A stretch of 64,000 nucleotides of DNA from assembly GCF_003315245.1 (NCBI RefSeq), contig NZ_QNRT01000001.1, forward strand, positions 502,963 to 566,962, read 5' to 3'. A model generated the notes under the pieces. That model was not told the origin of the DNA. It was given only the letters and a program-made list of their open reading frames with translations, and ran no database searches. Position 1 is the first letter of the stretch; each line of letters opens with the position of its first letter. The stretch comes from Arenicella xantha (GTDB lineage: Bacteria > Pseudomonadota > Gammaproteobacteria > Arenicellales > Arenicellaceae). The translations under genes were made by a program, and so were the position numbers. Below, piece by piece: positions 20,030 through 31,852 of this stretch.

Positions 20030-20956
20030 CTATTCTGGGCCATCAAAAAATCTCAGAAACCGCGTCCATTGCAAACCCGACTGCTTAATCGTGACTGGCT
20101 CAAACTTCACCGACGTGCCGGGCATTCTTTGCGCTAAAGATGAACCTGAGAGTCGTGTTATGCAACCCACTTTAGGGTAGCCCCCCATCGTTTGACGGTC
20201 ATTCAGTAAAACCACCGGCTGGCCATCTGGCGGGATTTGGATAGCACCATACGCAATGCCCTCCGAGTAGAGTTGTTGAATAGTGTGACTAATCGTTGGA
20301 CCTTCCAACCGATACGCCATGCGATTACTGTCGGGTCGAATCGTATAGTCAGCAAAAAATAATTGCTCGAGTGCCTGCTGCGAAAAATCCTCTGATTGAT
20401 AGCCCAGCATAACTTCCACGGTGAGAGGCTGCTGATAATCAGGAATAAAGCGACGAGCGACGCCACGCGCCATGGTAGCTTGATTAATCTGTTCGGCATT
20501 AAATACCTTCCCCACAACATAGTTAAGTGCGCCCACTAAATTTTCGTGCGCCACGCTACTATGACTCTGGTAATGACTCGGTAAGTCCAATTCAGCATTA
20601 ACCGCTAGATATGCCCGTAAACCTGATTTAGGAAAACCAAATAACAATCGCCCGCCAGCATTTATAGTGTAGGTACGCCATGGCAAAACCGGTGCCCCAT
20701 CAATAGTCGCACTCAAGTCAGCGCCGGTAATAGCGACCTGACAATCAGCCAAAAATTCTAATTCAAGATTGCCTAAGGTGATTTCAAACATTGCCGAGCC
20801 CACTGCCTTATCAAGCAATTTATTAGCCCAGCAAAAAGCTTGGATATCAGCGGCGCCAGCTTCGGTAACACCATTCTGCATAGAATGACGGCGACCAAAG
20901 TCTTGAATCGATAACTGACCACCGAGTCGCTTTAACCTGATCAGCGGCGAGCTCAA
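20030..20956 (-). CDS. pxpC: 5-oxoprolinase subunit PxpC
   Basis: A 308-residue biotin-dependent-carboxylase-like (KipA/AHS2) protein. Recognisable are IQDFGRRHSMQNGVTEAGA near the N-terminus, RFIPDYQQPLTVEVMLG in the middle, and the C-terminal LLNDRQTMGGYPKVG that marks the family. With PxpA and PxpB it forms the ATP-dependent enzyme that opens 5-oxoproline to glutamate. The start overlaps the pxpB stop by 4 bases. Confidence 0.94.
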   Translation of the reverse strand: MSSPLIRLKRLGGQLSIQDFGRRHSMQNGVTEAGAADIQAFCWANKLLDKAVGSAMFEITLGNLELEFLADCQVAITGADLSATIDGAPVLPWRTYTINAGGRLLFGFPKSGLRAYLAVNAELDLPSHYQSHSSVAHENLVGALNYVVGKVFNAEQINQATMARGVARRFIPDYQQPLTVEVMLGYQSEDFSQQALEQLFFADYTIRPDSNRMAYRLEGPTISHTIQQLYSEGIAYGAIQIPPDGQPVVLLNDRQTMGGYPKVGCITRLSGSSLAQRMPGTSVKFEPVTIKQSGLQWTRFLRFFDGPE

Positions 20957-21636
20957 ACCAAACCACCAAGCTTTAGGTATTCAGCGCGGTCTATTGCGAT
21001 AAACCGAACCGTATCACCAGCGCTAAATTGACCATGATTCGGCGGGGTTGGAGTTCGGCCAATCACTTGCCAGCCGCCTGGTGACGCACTTGGATAGATC
21101 GCTGTTTGCCGGTCTGCGATGGCTACACTGCCCGCTGCCACTTCAGCACGAAAGGAGGCATGCCGAGGTGTTTGCAAACGTTCGTCTACGTAGCCTAGGT
21201 AGGCAAACCCAGGCTGAAAACCCACTGCAAATACAGTGTATTCCGGCTCGGTATGTAGCTCGACCAGCTGGCTCTCGGTTAATCGGTGCAGCGCGCACAG
21301 CGCTACCAAATCTGGTGCGACACTGATGTCATACCAAACCGCAATCTGATGACAGTGTGGCACGGCGCGCGCATGCGGGGAGTATTCAATAAGCCATTGC
21401 TGAATCGCATCCGTCAACTCGGCGGCAGTGATACCAAGCACCTTCCGCTGCACCAATAAGGTGTTGTAAGCGGGTATAACATTCAAGATCTGAGCGGCAT
21501 ACGTCGATGCTAAATACTGGCCTAACCCGCCGATCAATTGAGCAAGCCTCGGGCTCGGCAATTCACCGGCAGCTAAACGCCAAGAAACCAATAAGCTGTC
21601 TTCCGATACTTCCGAGACAAGCACTGAGTCAGTCAT
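20953..21636 (-). CDS. pxpB: 5-oxoprolinase subunit PxpB
   Basis: A 227-residue KipI/AHS1-type protein. The conserved block VGFQPGFAYLGYVDERLQTPR and the C-terminal SPGGWQVIGRTP are diagnostic, as is the AVWYD-like strand (IAVWYDISVAPDL). It overlaps pxpA by 4 bases and pxpC by 4 bases, so the three subunits are translated as a unit. Confidence 0.94.
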   Translation of the reverse strand: MTDSVLVSEVSEDSLLVSWRLAAGELPSPRLAQLIGGLGQYLASTYAAQILNVIPAYNTLLVQRKVLGITAAELTDAIQQWLIEYSPHARAVPHCHQIAVWYDISVAPDLVALCALHRLTESQLVELHTEPEYTVFAVGFQPGFAYLGYVDERLQTPRHASFRAEVAAGSVAIADRQTAIYPSASPGGWQVIGRTPTPPNHGQFSAGDTVRFIAIDRAEYLKLGGLV

Positions 21637-22379
21637 TTAAGTATAGCGCTAAGCTGGCGCACCGCCCGTACAGAGGCAGGGTTGTCACCATGCAGACACA
21701 CGCTGTTCGCGCAAATATTGAGTGGCTGACCGTTAGCCAGCAGCACCGCACCGCGGCTGACTAAACTTTGCGCCTGTGCCAAAATCAGCGCCGAGTCTTG
21801 ATGCACCGCATGTGATTCAGTTCGAGGTGTGAGAGCGCCGTCCGCCGTGTAAAGTCGGTCGGCAAATGCTTCGGCTATCAGTGTAAGGTCAAATCGCTTG
21901 GCCGTCTCTCGATGCTCCGCGCTTAGCATGGTGGCCGATACCATCAAAGCCAATGGTAACGGGTACGCGGCGACTAATTGCACCATCTTTTCAAACAAAC
22001 CGACATCACGCGCAATATCGTTATACAAGGCGCCATGAAACTTAACGTAGCTCAACTTAGCACCAGCGTGATCACATATTGCTTCGAGGCCGGTAATTTG
22101 CGCGACAATAGATTCCACCAACTTATCATGAGTTATGTCGATAGACACGCGACCAAAATTCTCAATATCAGGGTAACTCGGATGCGCCCCGATAATCACC
22201 ATATTTTCGATGCATGCCTCAACCGCTTGACGCATCGATTCAGCACTACCGGCATGACCACCACAGGCAATATTCGCTTGATCAAGATATAGAAATAGTT
22301 CGGCATCAGTATCTAGACCCTCACCGACATCGGCATTGAGCAGTAAACGCGACTGATTTTTTTGGTTACGTAGAGTCAT
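21633..22379 (-). CDS. pxpA: 5-oxoprolinase subunit PxpA
   Basis: A 248-residue LamB/YcsF-family protein, first gene of the pxpABC operon. N-terminal LLLNADVGEG and the downstream ANIACGGHAG are the family signature, with further conserved VKFHGALYN and EAFADRLYT. It recycles 5-oxoproline, a spontaneous breakdown product of glutamine and glutathione. The ATG at 22379 follows a gap of 138 bases from the protease gene. Confidence 0.95.
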   Translation of the reverse strand: MTLRNQKNQSRLLLNADVGEGLDTDAELFLYLDQANIACGGHAGSAESMRQAVEACIENMVIIGAHPSYPDIENFGRVSIDITHDKLVESIVAQITGLEAICDHAGAKLSYVKFHGALYNDIARDVGLFEKMVQLVAAYPLPLALMVSATMLSAEHRETAKRFDLTLIAEAFADRLYTADGALTPRTESHAVHQDSALILAQAQSLVSRGAVLLANGQPLNICANSVCLHGDNPASVRAVRQLSAILK

Positions 22380-22440
22380 AGGCGAAGATTGCCATGTGAC
22401 TGGTAAGCCCGCAATGGGGATTAGTAAATTGGCGCAGTAA

Positions 22441-22473
22441 TAAAAAACGGCCAGTCGAAAACTCGACTGGCCG
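22441..22473 (-). terminator. Rho-independent terminator of the subtilisin gene
   Basis: On the minus strand an 11-base perfect stem CGGCCAGTCGA / TCGACTGGCCG with a 4-base loop is followed by six T. It lies 45 bases after the stop of the protease and before pxpA, so it separates the two same-strand units. Confidence 0.88.
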
Positions 22474-22517
22474 CCTATTGGATTTTCTAGCTCTAAATCA
22501 ATAGAGCCAGCACCCGA

Positions 22518-24593
22518 TTATTGAGAAGACGCCTGTAGACGTACTCCAGAGTAAGCCGAGTATCCACGAATACGAATATACCAAGTACCCGCTTGAGGGT
22601 TGCTGATAGTACACGTTTCGTTGTTGCCGTTGCGGTATGGGCGGCAGTCGTAAGCAGACGTAGTGGGATTAGCACCGTAACGCACGTAAAGGTCTGCGTC
22701 ACCACTACCACCACTGATTTGCACCGAGAGTTGCGACTGTCCAGCCGGCACGTCCAATGTGTATGCCTGCCAACTGTTTCGAGCGCCTGCGACACCGGAC
22801 TCATCAATGCTGTCAGCTTGACCACCACCACCGCCTCCGGCAGTGTAATCAGCAACAATCGATACGCCCGAATAAGCTGAGTAGCCTCGAATCATTACAT
22901 GATAGGTACCAGCACTTGGTGAAGCCACAGAACACGACTCATTGTTACCACTCAGGTATGGACGACAATCATAAGTCGTTGTTGTAGGAGCGGAACCAAA
23001 GCGAGTATACAAGTCAGCATCGCCAGATCCACCAGACATAGTAATGGTTAGATCGGTAGCGCCAGCAGGCACTTCAATCGTGTAACGTCTCTCGTTGGCA
23101 GCGGAACCAGACAATCCAGTTTTAGCCACGCCTTTTTCTAGCACACTACCACCTGTTGGCGGAGGCGTACCAGACGCGGCGGCAACAGCAGCGGTAGCAT
23201 CAACAATACCGCTACCACAACTTGAGCACGAACCCGGAAAACTGCGCGCAGTCGACTTCAAAATACTCTCGACTTCAGCCGGTGTAATACCTGAGTCCAC
23301 CGCATACAACAAGGCCGCAGCGCCAGCGACATGAGGTGCCGCCATGCTGGTGCCTTGGAAATACGCATAGCCGTCGCCAGCTGGTGCACCTGACCCGGTA
23401 TTCACCGTCGACAACACGCCGTCTGAGGTACCAGTGCTTTGATCTCCACCAGGAGCCGCAACATCGACTACGCTACCGTAGTTTGAGTAGTACGCGCGCG
23501 AACCTGATCGACCGATCGAAGCAACGGTAACGACGTTGTTACAGTTAGCCGGATTAGCACCGGACGCATTGGTATTGGAGTTACCCGCAGCCACAACCAC
23601 GGTTGCACCTAAACTAACCGCTTGGTTTATCGCATCCTGCGTAGTGGAGCCACATGACCCACTGCCACCGAGACTCATGTTAATAACGTCAGCTGGATTC
23701 GGGTTGCTCGGTATGCCTGACACCGAACCACCTGCGGCCCAAATGATGCCATCGGCAATGTCCGAAGTATAGCCACCGCACTTACCCAGAACTCTAACCG
23801 GTACCACCTTGGCATCGTAAGCCACACCAGCGACCCCGATACCATTGTTGGTGGCCGCTGCCACGGTGCCCGCCACGTGCGAACCATGCCAGCTACTACT
23901 ACGAGCACCGCCACCATCACCGCATTCGTTGGCGGACGTTGCATCACCGGTATCGCGCGCATCAGAGTCACGACCATTGCCATCATTAGCAATACCTGCA
24001 TCACTGATCATGTCGTAGCCAGGTAACAAATTTGGCAGCAAATCCGCATGCGCCGTATAGCCTGTGTCGAGTACAGCAACTACCACACCGCTACCCGTTG
24101 ACGTATCCCATGCATCGGGCAGATTCAAACCACCAGTGGCTTCGTAGTAATGCCATTGGTTGTTGTAGCTTGGATCGCTCGGGGTAGCCATCGGCTGCAT
24201 CAATTCATCAACTTCGACATTAGCAATCCCAGCTTGCGCTGACAGCTTTAGCATCGCGGCTTGAGCCTGCTGTTGAGTTAGCTTTTTATCAAGCTTGAAG
24301 ACATGCGAACCAGTCGCAGTTTTCCGCAAGTACTGCATACCTACGCCCGACGCGCGTGTTGCCGCGACGGCCATGGTAGATGCTGAATTAGCGGTAAGGA
24401 GTTGTGCGTTGGCGCTGCTGTCGTCGTAGGTAACGATAAAGCGTTGAGCAAAGTTGGAAGAAAGGGTTGTGGATTGTGTTGTTGCTATTTGCGCTGCATC
24501 ATCTTGCATGACAACAGCGTTGGAGGTCATTGTTAGTAGGGCTAATGACGCACCATAAAGCGTGCTCGCAAGAGCACTTTTTTTCATTTTCAT
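22518..24593 (-). CDS. Secreted subtilisin-family serine protease with two PPC domains
   Basis: A 691-residue extracellular protease: signal peptide (about 1-26), I9-type propeptide (about 45-135), S8 peptidase domain, and two C-terminal PPC (bacterial pre-peptidase) domains at about 490-585 and 597-690. The catalytic triad is Asp176 in VLDTGY, His236 in WHGSHVAGT and Ser416 in GTSMAAPHVAG. Six-plus cysteines lie in the catalytic domain. The two PPC domains share the pattern GSGDADLYxRxGxxPT and SAYSGV. Such architecture is common in marine gammaproteobacterial proteases that degrade external protein. Typically the PPC domains are removed after secretion. Confidence 0.95.
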   Translation of the reverse strand: MKMKKSALASTLYGASLALLTMTSNAVVMQDDAAQIATTQSTTLSSNFAQRFIVTYDDSSANAQLLTANSASTMAVAATRASGVGMQYLRKTATGSHVFKLDKKLTQQQAQAAMLKLSAQAGIANVEVDELMQPMATPSDPSYNNQWHYYEATGGLNLPDAWDTSTGSGVVVAVLDTGYTAHADLLPNLLPGYDMISDAGIANDGNGRDSDARDTGDATSANECGDGGGARSSSWHGSHVAGTVAAATNNGIGVAGVAYDAKVVPVRVLGKCGGYTSDIADGIIWAAGGSVSGIPSNPNPADVINMSLGGSGSCGSTTQDAINQAVSLGATVVVAAGNSNTNASGANPANCNNVVTVASIGRSGSRAYYSNYGSVVDVAAPGGDQSTGTSDGVLSTVNTGSGAPAGDGYAYFQGTSMAAPHVAGAAALLYAVDSGITPAEVESILKSTARSFPGSCSSCGSGIVDATAAVAAASGTPPPTGGSVLEKGVAKTGLSGSAANERRYTIEVPAGATDLTITMSGGSGDADLYTRFGSAPTTTTYDCRPYLSGNNESCSVASPSAGTYHVMIRGYSAYSGVSIVADYTAGGGGGGQADSIDESGVAGARNSWQAYTLDVPAGQSQLSVQISGGSGDADLYVRYGANPTTSAYDCRPYRNGNNETCTISNPQAGTWYIRIRGYSAYSGVRLQASSQ

Positions 24594-24776
24594 GATATTT
24601 TTATCCTGAGATTTAGCGTTGTAGGGTCACACAGATACTCAACATTTTGCCCCGAGCTACGGAACGAAATTACTGCGTGCGCTTTTTTCTGACGAATCAG
24701 AAGTGGTCAAATCTATACAACATTATTACATTTCAGAAATAATTAACAATTTGTTAATGATTGTGATCACTTAAAT

Positions 24777-25562
24777 CTAACGCCTAGGCTTTCGACTCAC
24801 CTTTTGTCCAGAGTGCTTATTGGCTCCATGCAAAAACTCCTCAGGCCTTACAAACCGCCACATTCCCTCTTCCAACTTACCCAAACGAAGCTCGCCAACT
24901 CGGACACGTTTCAATCCAGTAACGTGCAATCCAACCAATTCACACATTCTCCTAATCTGACGTTTTTTTCCTTCCATCAGTATTATTTGAACCTGCTCAG
25001 GATTTAATTGACGCACTTTGGCGCGCTTCAACGGCTTTCCATCTAACTCCAATCCGAAGGTCAAACGCTCAATTTGTTCGTCACTAATGTCACCGCTAAC
25101 TCGCACTAAATATTCTTTTTCAAGCTTAGTATCTTGGCCGATAAGCTGCTTAGCGATACGCCCATCTTGCGTTAATACCAACAGCCCTTGTGAATCAATA
25201 TCTAAACGACCTGCAGGCGCCAGACCTCGAAAATGACTCGGCTTCAAACGCTTACCGGTTTGGTCGGTTGGTGAATGCGTTTCTTCGGTGATTAAACGAA
25301 CCGCGGGAATATAATCATCCTCCGCTTGACCAGACACATAGCCAACAGGCTTGTTGATCATAATCGTCACGCGCTCGTCTTGCATTTCTTGCGCACGCTG
25401 AGTCAGCTGAATGTCGACACTCTCAGGAAACTTAATACCCAGCGTATTCACGGTTTCGCCGTTAACACGCACTAAACCCTGCTCAATCAGCTTATCAGCC
25501 TCGCGACGTGAACACAGGCCACGTTGCGACATAAGTTTAGAAAGACGAACTAATTCAGTCAT
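24777..25562 (-). CDS. rluF: rRNA pseudouridine synthase, RsuA/RluB/E/F family (RluF-like)
   Basis: A 261-residue protein with an N-terminal S4 RNA-binding domain ([18 protein letters not shown]) and a pseudouridine synthase domain with the catalytic Asp in [14 protein letters not shown]. The C-terminal [20 protein letters not shown] is typical of this family. Overall it is nearest in pattern to RluF, which modifies U2604 of 23S rRNA. RluB or RluE cannot be ruled out. It ends a two-gene run after purB, starting at the purB stop. Confidence 0.87.
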   Translation of the reverse strand: MTELVRLSKLMSQRGLCSRREADKLIEQGLVRVNGETVNTLGIKFPESVDIQLTQRAQEMQDERVTIMINKPVGYVSGQAEDDYIPAVRLITEETHSPTDQTGKRLKPSHFRGLAPAGRLDIDSQGLLVLTQDGRIAKQLIGQDTKLEKEYLVRVSGDISDEQIERLTFGLELDGKPLKRAKVRQLNPEQVQIILMEGKKRQIRRMCELVGLHVTGLKRVRVGELRLGKLEEGMWRFVRPEEFLHGANKHSGQKVSRKPRR

Positions 25563-27715
<2,153 letters not shown>

Positions 27716-27779
27716 GCCGGTTCAGCGTTTCCTTGCTAGTAGCTATAAAATCTTATCTACCAACTGATAACTACTGACT

Positions 27780-28025
27780 TTAGAGCAAAATGGTGGAGGA
27801 CCAATGACCACCATTCTCCGCAAAGTGCTCAGCAAAATTTAACGCCATCAGACTTAGTCGTCGCTCCTCCTGAGCACTGACGTAATTAACAAAGCCCGTT
27901 TCAAAACTCCAGCAAACCAATAGTAAGCTCGCCAATAACACCGAACCGGTTAAACCGATCAGGGAAAATATTTTGCTGAATTTAATCAGCCATATGACAT
28001 CAAAAACAACCGTATTCGATCCCAT
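27780..28025 (-). pseudogene. N-terminal remnant of a sensor histidine kinase
   Basis: An 81-residue open frame. After a weak start within the end of ctaB it has one membrane segment (FSLIGLTGSVLLASLLLVC) and then SFETGFVNYVSAQEERRL and NFAEHFAENGGHW. This matches the N-terminus of BaeS-type sensor kinases (a membrane helix followed by a periplasmic Glu/Arg-rich helix and HGxW). It stops there: no second helix, HAMP or kinase domain exists before the convergent gene 65 bases on. I read it as a truncated relic, though a small expressed membrane protein is possible. Confidence 0.5.
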
Positions 28026-28930
28026 AAATAGTGGTCAATCAGCATGGCACCAAACAGGTACATAAGATAATTTATCGAATAGAAGAAGGTCTTGCGCGAA
28101 AGCTCATCACTGTAGTTGCGGTACAGCTTGTATACATAAAACATAAAACGAGCGTTCAGATACAGTGCTGCAATTAGATAGATTGCCCCAAACATATGAA
28201 TGGTGAATGGAAGTAAGGTTACTGCCACCAAAATGTAGGTATAAAGCAAAATCTGTAAGCGGGTAAACTCTTCGCCGTGCGTGACCGGCAACATCGGCAC
28301 GCCTGCCGCGGCATATTCTTCTCGCCGATACAGTGCTAAGGCCCAAAAGTGCGGCGGCGTCCAAGCGAAGATTACCAAAAATAATAAGCATCCCTCCGGC
28401 GTGATGGCGTTAGTCATCGCGACCCAACCGAGCAACGGTGGTGCCGCTCCAGCCGCACCGCCGATCACAATATTCTGCGGTGTCGCCGGTTTAAGGAAGA
28501 CAGTATAAATTACCCCATAGCCGACCATAGATATGAACGTTAGAACCGCTGTTAAGACATTAACCCAAACAACGAGCACCAGCATACCGAGCACGCAAAG
28601 TAAGCCAGCGAAAATCACCGCCTGCCACACTTGCAGCCCACCGGTTAAAAGTGGACGATTCTGGGTACGGGCCATAATCGCGTCAGCCCGCATGTCGATA
28701 ATCTGATTCATCGCGGCGCCAGAGGACGCAGCGAGACCAATACCCAAAGATGCTAATGCCACAGTAACCCAGTCCGGCATGCCATCGACCGCTAGCAACA
28801 TACCGACAAATGCGGTAAACACTATCAGCATCACAACCCGCGGTTTGGTCAAGTCATAGTATTGCTGAATCGCACCACTTAGACTTTCGTTAGCCCCATT
28901 TGATACAGTATCGTGCTTCGAGTTTGTCAT
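27986..28930 (-). CDS. ctaB: Protoheme IX farnesyltransferase (heme O synthase)
   Basis: A 314-residue UbiA-family membrane prenyltransferase with about nine hydrophobic segments. The first Asp-rich motif is NQIIDMRADAIMARTQNRP, and the second conserved loop includes VFLKPATPQNIVIGG and PPLLGW. It makes heme O for the terminal oxidase encoded next door. It starts 5 bases after the Sco-like gene, a position normally taken by ctaA, which is absent here. Confidence 0.96.
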   Translation of the reverse strand: MTNSKHDTVSNGANESLSGAIQQYYDLTKPRVVMLIVFTAFVGMLLAVDGMPDWVTVALASLGIGLAASSGAAMNQIIDMRADAIMARTQNRPLLTGGLQVWQAVIFAGLLCVLGMLVLVVWVNVLTAVLTFISMVGYGVIYTVFLKPATPQNIVIGGAAGAAPPLLGWVAMTNAITPEGCLLFLVIFAWTPPHFWALALYRREEYAAAGVPMLPVTHGEEFTRLQILLYTYILVAVTLLPFTIHMFGAIYLIAALYLNARFMFYVYKLYRNYSDELSRKTFFYSINYLMYLFGAMLIDHYLWDRIRLFLMSYG

Positions 28931-28935
28931 GACAA

Positions 28936-29562
28936 TTAGCCAATCTGCGATGCTTTTAACAAGCGTTTAACATCTTTTTTCATAATATTCGGATCAGCTG
29001 AAGCCGGATAACTCATCATCAGGTTACCCGCTGGGTCGATGACGTAAAATCGGTCTTTTTCAGCTTCTTTCGGCGCGTCATCAAGCTTGAGAACTTTAAC
29101 CCACTCCTGAAACGCTGCAGGCTCTGAAGAGTAGGCTTCTATGGGGCTGTATTTTGCCGCCAAGTCCACTGCCAGCTCATCGGTTAATCCACTATGTAAA
29201 AACACCGTGCGGATACGCGTCATATCATTATTCTGCATAAATCGAAGTTGACGCATTTTGAGAATATTTGCTTCACACTCAGCACTACATGCATCTTGGG
29301 CGACAATTAAAAATACCCATTGCCGACGCAGACTATCCATCTCAACAACACCGTCCGTGCCGTGCATCATTAAATTACTAACTGGCCTGACAGGCTGATA
29401 GATATCGCCGTAATTATTAAAGTGTGTCGGTTTATAGAAATAGGCGGCGACAACTGGGGCAGCAAAAACAACAAGAATCAACACCATTTGTACGCGATTC
29501 CAGAATTGCGCTTTGTTGCCTGAAGCTTTCGGGGCAGGAGTCGTATTATTTAATTCGGTCAT
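28936..29562 (-). CDS. Sco-like membrane protein of the cox cluster
   Basis: A 208-residue protein with one N-terminal membrane segment (about 27-45) and a thioredoxin-like periplasmic domain. A CxxxC pair in AQDACSAECEAN matches the copper or redox cysteines of Sco proteins, and DRFYVIDPAGNLMMSYP resembles the C-terminal part of that fold. The same gene occurs between SURF1 and ctaA in pseudomonad cox clusters. A role in oxidase copper-site assembly is inferred from context. Confidence 0.8.
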   Translation of the reverse strand: MTELNNTTPAPKASGNKAQFWNRVQMVLILVVFAAPVVAAYFYKPTHFNNYGDIYQPVRPVSNLMMHGTDGVVEMDSLRRQWVFLIVAQDACSAECEANILKMRQLRFMQNNDMTRIRTVFLHSGLTDELAVDLAAKYSPIEAYSSEPAAFQEWVKVLKLDDAPKEAEKDRFYVIDPAGNLMMSYPASADPNIMKKDVKRLLKASQIG

Positions 29563-29577
29563 AGTTCTGTTCTAACG

Positions 29578-30330
29578 TTACGAGTCATCGTTATCGGTCG
29601 CATTGCGACGGCGCAATAGTAACACCACACAAGCAATAAAAAACGCGAATGCCATGGCAAACCATTGAAACGCATAGCCTTGGTGCTTGGCAACCCATTG
29701 ATCATCTATGGCGGGCCAATCTATACGTAATGCTGCTGGGCCCACGGTATCGGGCGCCAATTCTAACACTAAAGGGAATAGCGATAAGGTCATTTCCTGT
29801 GCCACCTCAGTCAGCGGTAAATACTGCCAAACCAAACCATCCGACACCGGATACTTGTCATCCCATAAAGGCGGTTGGGCGGCCGGAAAATTGAGTCGGC
29901 CAGTAAGCGTCAAAGTCTCAACCGGTGTTTCGACGGTCGGCAACACTGCCCTACTTTGACCCGCCGAGACCCAACCGCGCGCCACTAAAACAGCATCGCT
30001 CATACCTTCAACTTCAAATGGCGTTACCACCGTATACCCAACCTGGCCTGCAACCACCTGACGATCGACCAACACGGTTTTTTCCGGCAGAAACCGTCCG
30101 CTGGCGGTCACTGAGGTATATCGAAGATTTGCATCATTTCTATTAACGGATGCGAGAGGCACGGCGACACGCTGACTTTTACTAATTAACGACGAAAGCA
30201 TGTCTCGTTTCTGCTCAGCACGATCCAACTGCCAGATACCCAAGCGCAACATAGCAAGTATCAGCACGACTGCCAAAATCAACATAATTGGCAATTTCCA
30301 AGGTACAGATTGAGATTTATTGGGCTTCAT
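29578..30330 (-). CDS. SURF1-family cytochrome oxidase assembly protein
   Basis: A protein of about 250 residues with a membrane helix at each end (about 15-33 and 218-236), the SURF1 layout. Family motifs include RLGIWQLDRAEQKRDML, VLVDRQVVAGQVGYTVVTPF and ARGWVSAG, and HQGYAFQWFAMA near the C-terminus. SURF1 acts in heme a insertion into subunit I. ATG at 30330 is used. A GTG three codons upstream is possible. Confidence 0.92.
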   Translation of the reverse strand: MKPNKSQSVPWKLPIMLILAVVLILAMLRLGIWQLDRAEQKRDMLSSLISKSQRVAVPLASVNRNDANLRYTSVTASGRFLPEKTVLVDRQVVAGQVGYTVVTPFEVEGMSDAVLVARGWVSAGQSRAVLPTVETPVETLTLTGRLNFPAAQPPLWDDKYPVSDGLVWQYLPLTEVAQEMTLSLFPLVLELAPDTVGPAALRIDWPAIDDQWVAKHQGYAFQWFAMAFAFFIACVVLLLRRRNATDNDDS

Positions 30331-30402
30331 TCGCAACACTTTGACCTAAATACGCTAAACTTTGCGCACCTTAGCACATGCCTTATAGGCCAGCCCTTCA
30401 CT

Positions 30403-30669
30403 ATGAGCAAAATTGTCATTATCGTTCTTCTATTAGCCATGATCGCTAGCCTTGGCGTCGGACTATTTCATTTAATCAAGACCCCAAATGAAAATGATAA
30501 AGGCGACCAGTTAGTAAAATCGCTTACGTGGCGCATCGGCATTTGGGTCATTCTATTTGTTTTTATTCTGCTGTCTTTGAAATTAGGCTGGATTAAACCG
30601 AGCAACTCTGTCAATCCTGAAAAGTTCAATCAAGAACAACAAGAACGCATTGACCAATCTAATCCATAA
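30403..30669 (+). CDS. DUF2909-type twin-membrane-segment protein
   Basis: An 88-residue protein with two hydrophobic segments (about 3-23 and 45-63), starting MSKIVIIVLLLAMIAS. The loop GDQLVKSLTWRIGIWV matches the DUF2909 family that sits between coxC and SURF1 in many gammaproteobacteria. It is transcribed away from SURF1. The start at 30403 is the first ATG that places the first membrane helix at the N-terminus. Role in oxidase assembly is only suggested by neighbours. Confidence 0.82.
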   Translation: MSKIVIIVLLLAMIASLGVGLFHLIKTPNENDKGDQLVKSLTWRIGIWVILFVFILLSLKLGWIKPSNSVNPEKFNQEQQERIDQSNP

Positions 30670-30837
30670 AACACTATTTCAACGCTACGGCTTAAACCTC
30701 TCGAGTCGTGCAGACACAAATCAACACCAGCTTGTCGATGATTAAAAGGCTATGGATTATCCTGATTAGCCTATGCATTTAACTCAATTACCCTCAGTGC
30801 GATAGAGCTCAATTCGAACGCCGCTGTTATAACCACT

Positions 30838-30868
30838 AAAAAAGGGCGCCTGATGGACGCCCTTTTTT
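30838..30868. terminator. Bidirectional terminator between DUF2909 gene and coxC
   Basis: Stem AAAAAAGGGCG / CGCCCTTTTTT around a 9-base loop. The flanking A and T tracts make it work in both directions: it ends the coxB-A-ctaG-C transcript and the convergent DUF2909 transcript. Confidence 0.9.
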
Positions 30869-30891
30869 CTAAATCGTGACTTAAATTCGTA

Positions 30892-31785
30892 CTATAGAAT
30901 ATATACGAAGATAAATAGTCCGACCCAGACAGTGTCAACAAAGTGCCAATACCATGCACCGGCCTCGAATACGAAGTGGCGTTCAGCGGTAAAGTGACCC
31001 TTGATGCAACGAATCAGAACCACAAACAGAATAAACGCGCCCAAGCAAACATGGAATCCGTGAAACCCGGTTAGCAAGAAGAACGTAGATCCATAAACAC
31101 CGGTTCCCAGTGTTAAGCCTAAGTGTTGATAGGCTTCGATATACTCTTCGGCTTGATAGAACAAGAACAATGCGCCGAGGAACACAGTCAACCCTAACCA
31201 AAAGATTAGCTGACCACGCTTATTAGCACGCAATGCGTGATGAGCAATAGTCAAGGTCACGCTTGAAGCAAGTAACAATAATGTATTCAACAAAGGCAGA
31301 TGCCAAGGGTCGATGATCGCGAACTCAGTACCTTCTGCGATGGCGGTAGCATCTGGTGTGGCACCGGCGCCGGTCAACAACGCTGCCCCCATTGGCCCAG
31401 TCGAAGGCCATGATGCCTCAAAACCAGGCCATAGCAATTCGGTTTCAGCCAACCAAGGAATCGCCAGTGTACGAAGATAGTAAAGTGCGCCAAAGAAAGC
31501 CGCGAAAAACATCACTTCGGAGAAAATAAACCAAGCCATCCCGATGCGAAACGACTTATCAACATCCATATTGTAATCAGGACTCTCAATAATGACTTTG
31601 CGAAACCAGATAAACAACAGACAGGCCATACCAATAAAGCCAACCGTCATCATTTTAGGTCCAAATGCATAACCATTTAAGAAGCTAGCGCCACCCATAG
31701 CAATAAAGAACAGCGCAATAGACGCCGCGAACGGGTAGACACTCGAGTCTGGTACGAAATATTGATCTTGAGAATGTGAAGACAT
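30892..31785 (-). CDS. coxC: Cytochrome c oxidase subunit III
   Basis: A 297-residue membrane protein with seven hydrophobic segments. Conserved stretches include FSEVMFFAAFFGALYY, FYQAEEYIEAY, LTGFHGFHVCLGA and the C-terminal EAGAWYWHFVDTVWVGLF. AGAGGA precedes the ATG. It lies last in the coxB-coxA-small-ctaG-coxC run. Confidence 0.97.
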   Translation of the reverse strand: MSSHSQDQYFVPDSSVYPFAASIALFFIAMGGASFLNGYAFGPKMMTVGFIGMACLLFIWFRKVIIESPDYNMDVDKSFRIGMAWFIFSEVMFFAAFFGALYYLRTLAIPWLAETELLWPGFEASWPSTGPMGAALLTGAGATPDATAIAEGTEFAIIDPWHLPLLNTLLLLASSVTLTIAHHALRANKRGQLIFWLGLTVFLGALFLFYQAEEYIEAYQHLGLTLGTGVYGSTFFLLTGFHGFHVCLGAFILFVVLIRCIKGHFTAERHFVFEAGAWYWHFVDTVWVGLFIFVYIL

Positions 31786-31852
31786 CTGGTTTTCCTCTTG
31801 AATAAACCTTTAACTAGTCTATTTTAGCCGTTTTATAACGGATTCGTGATAA

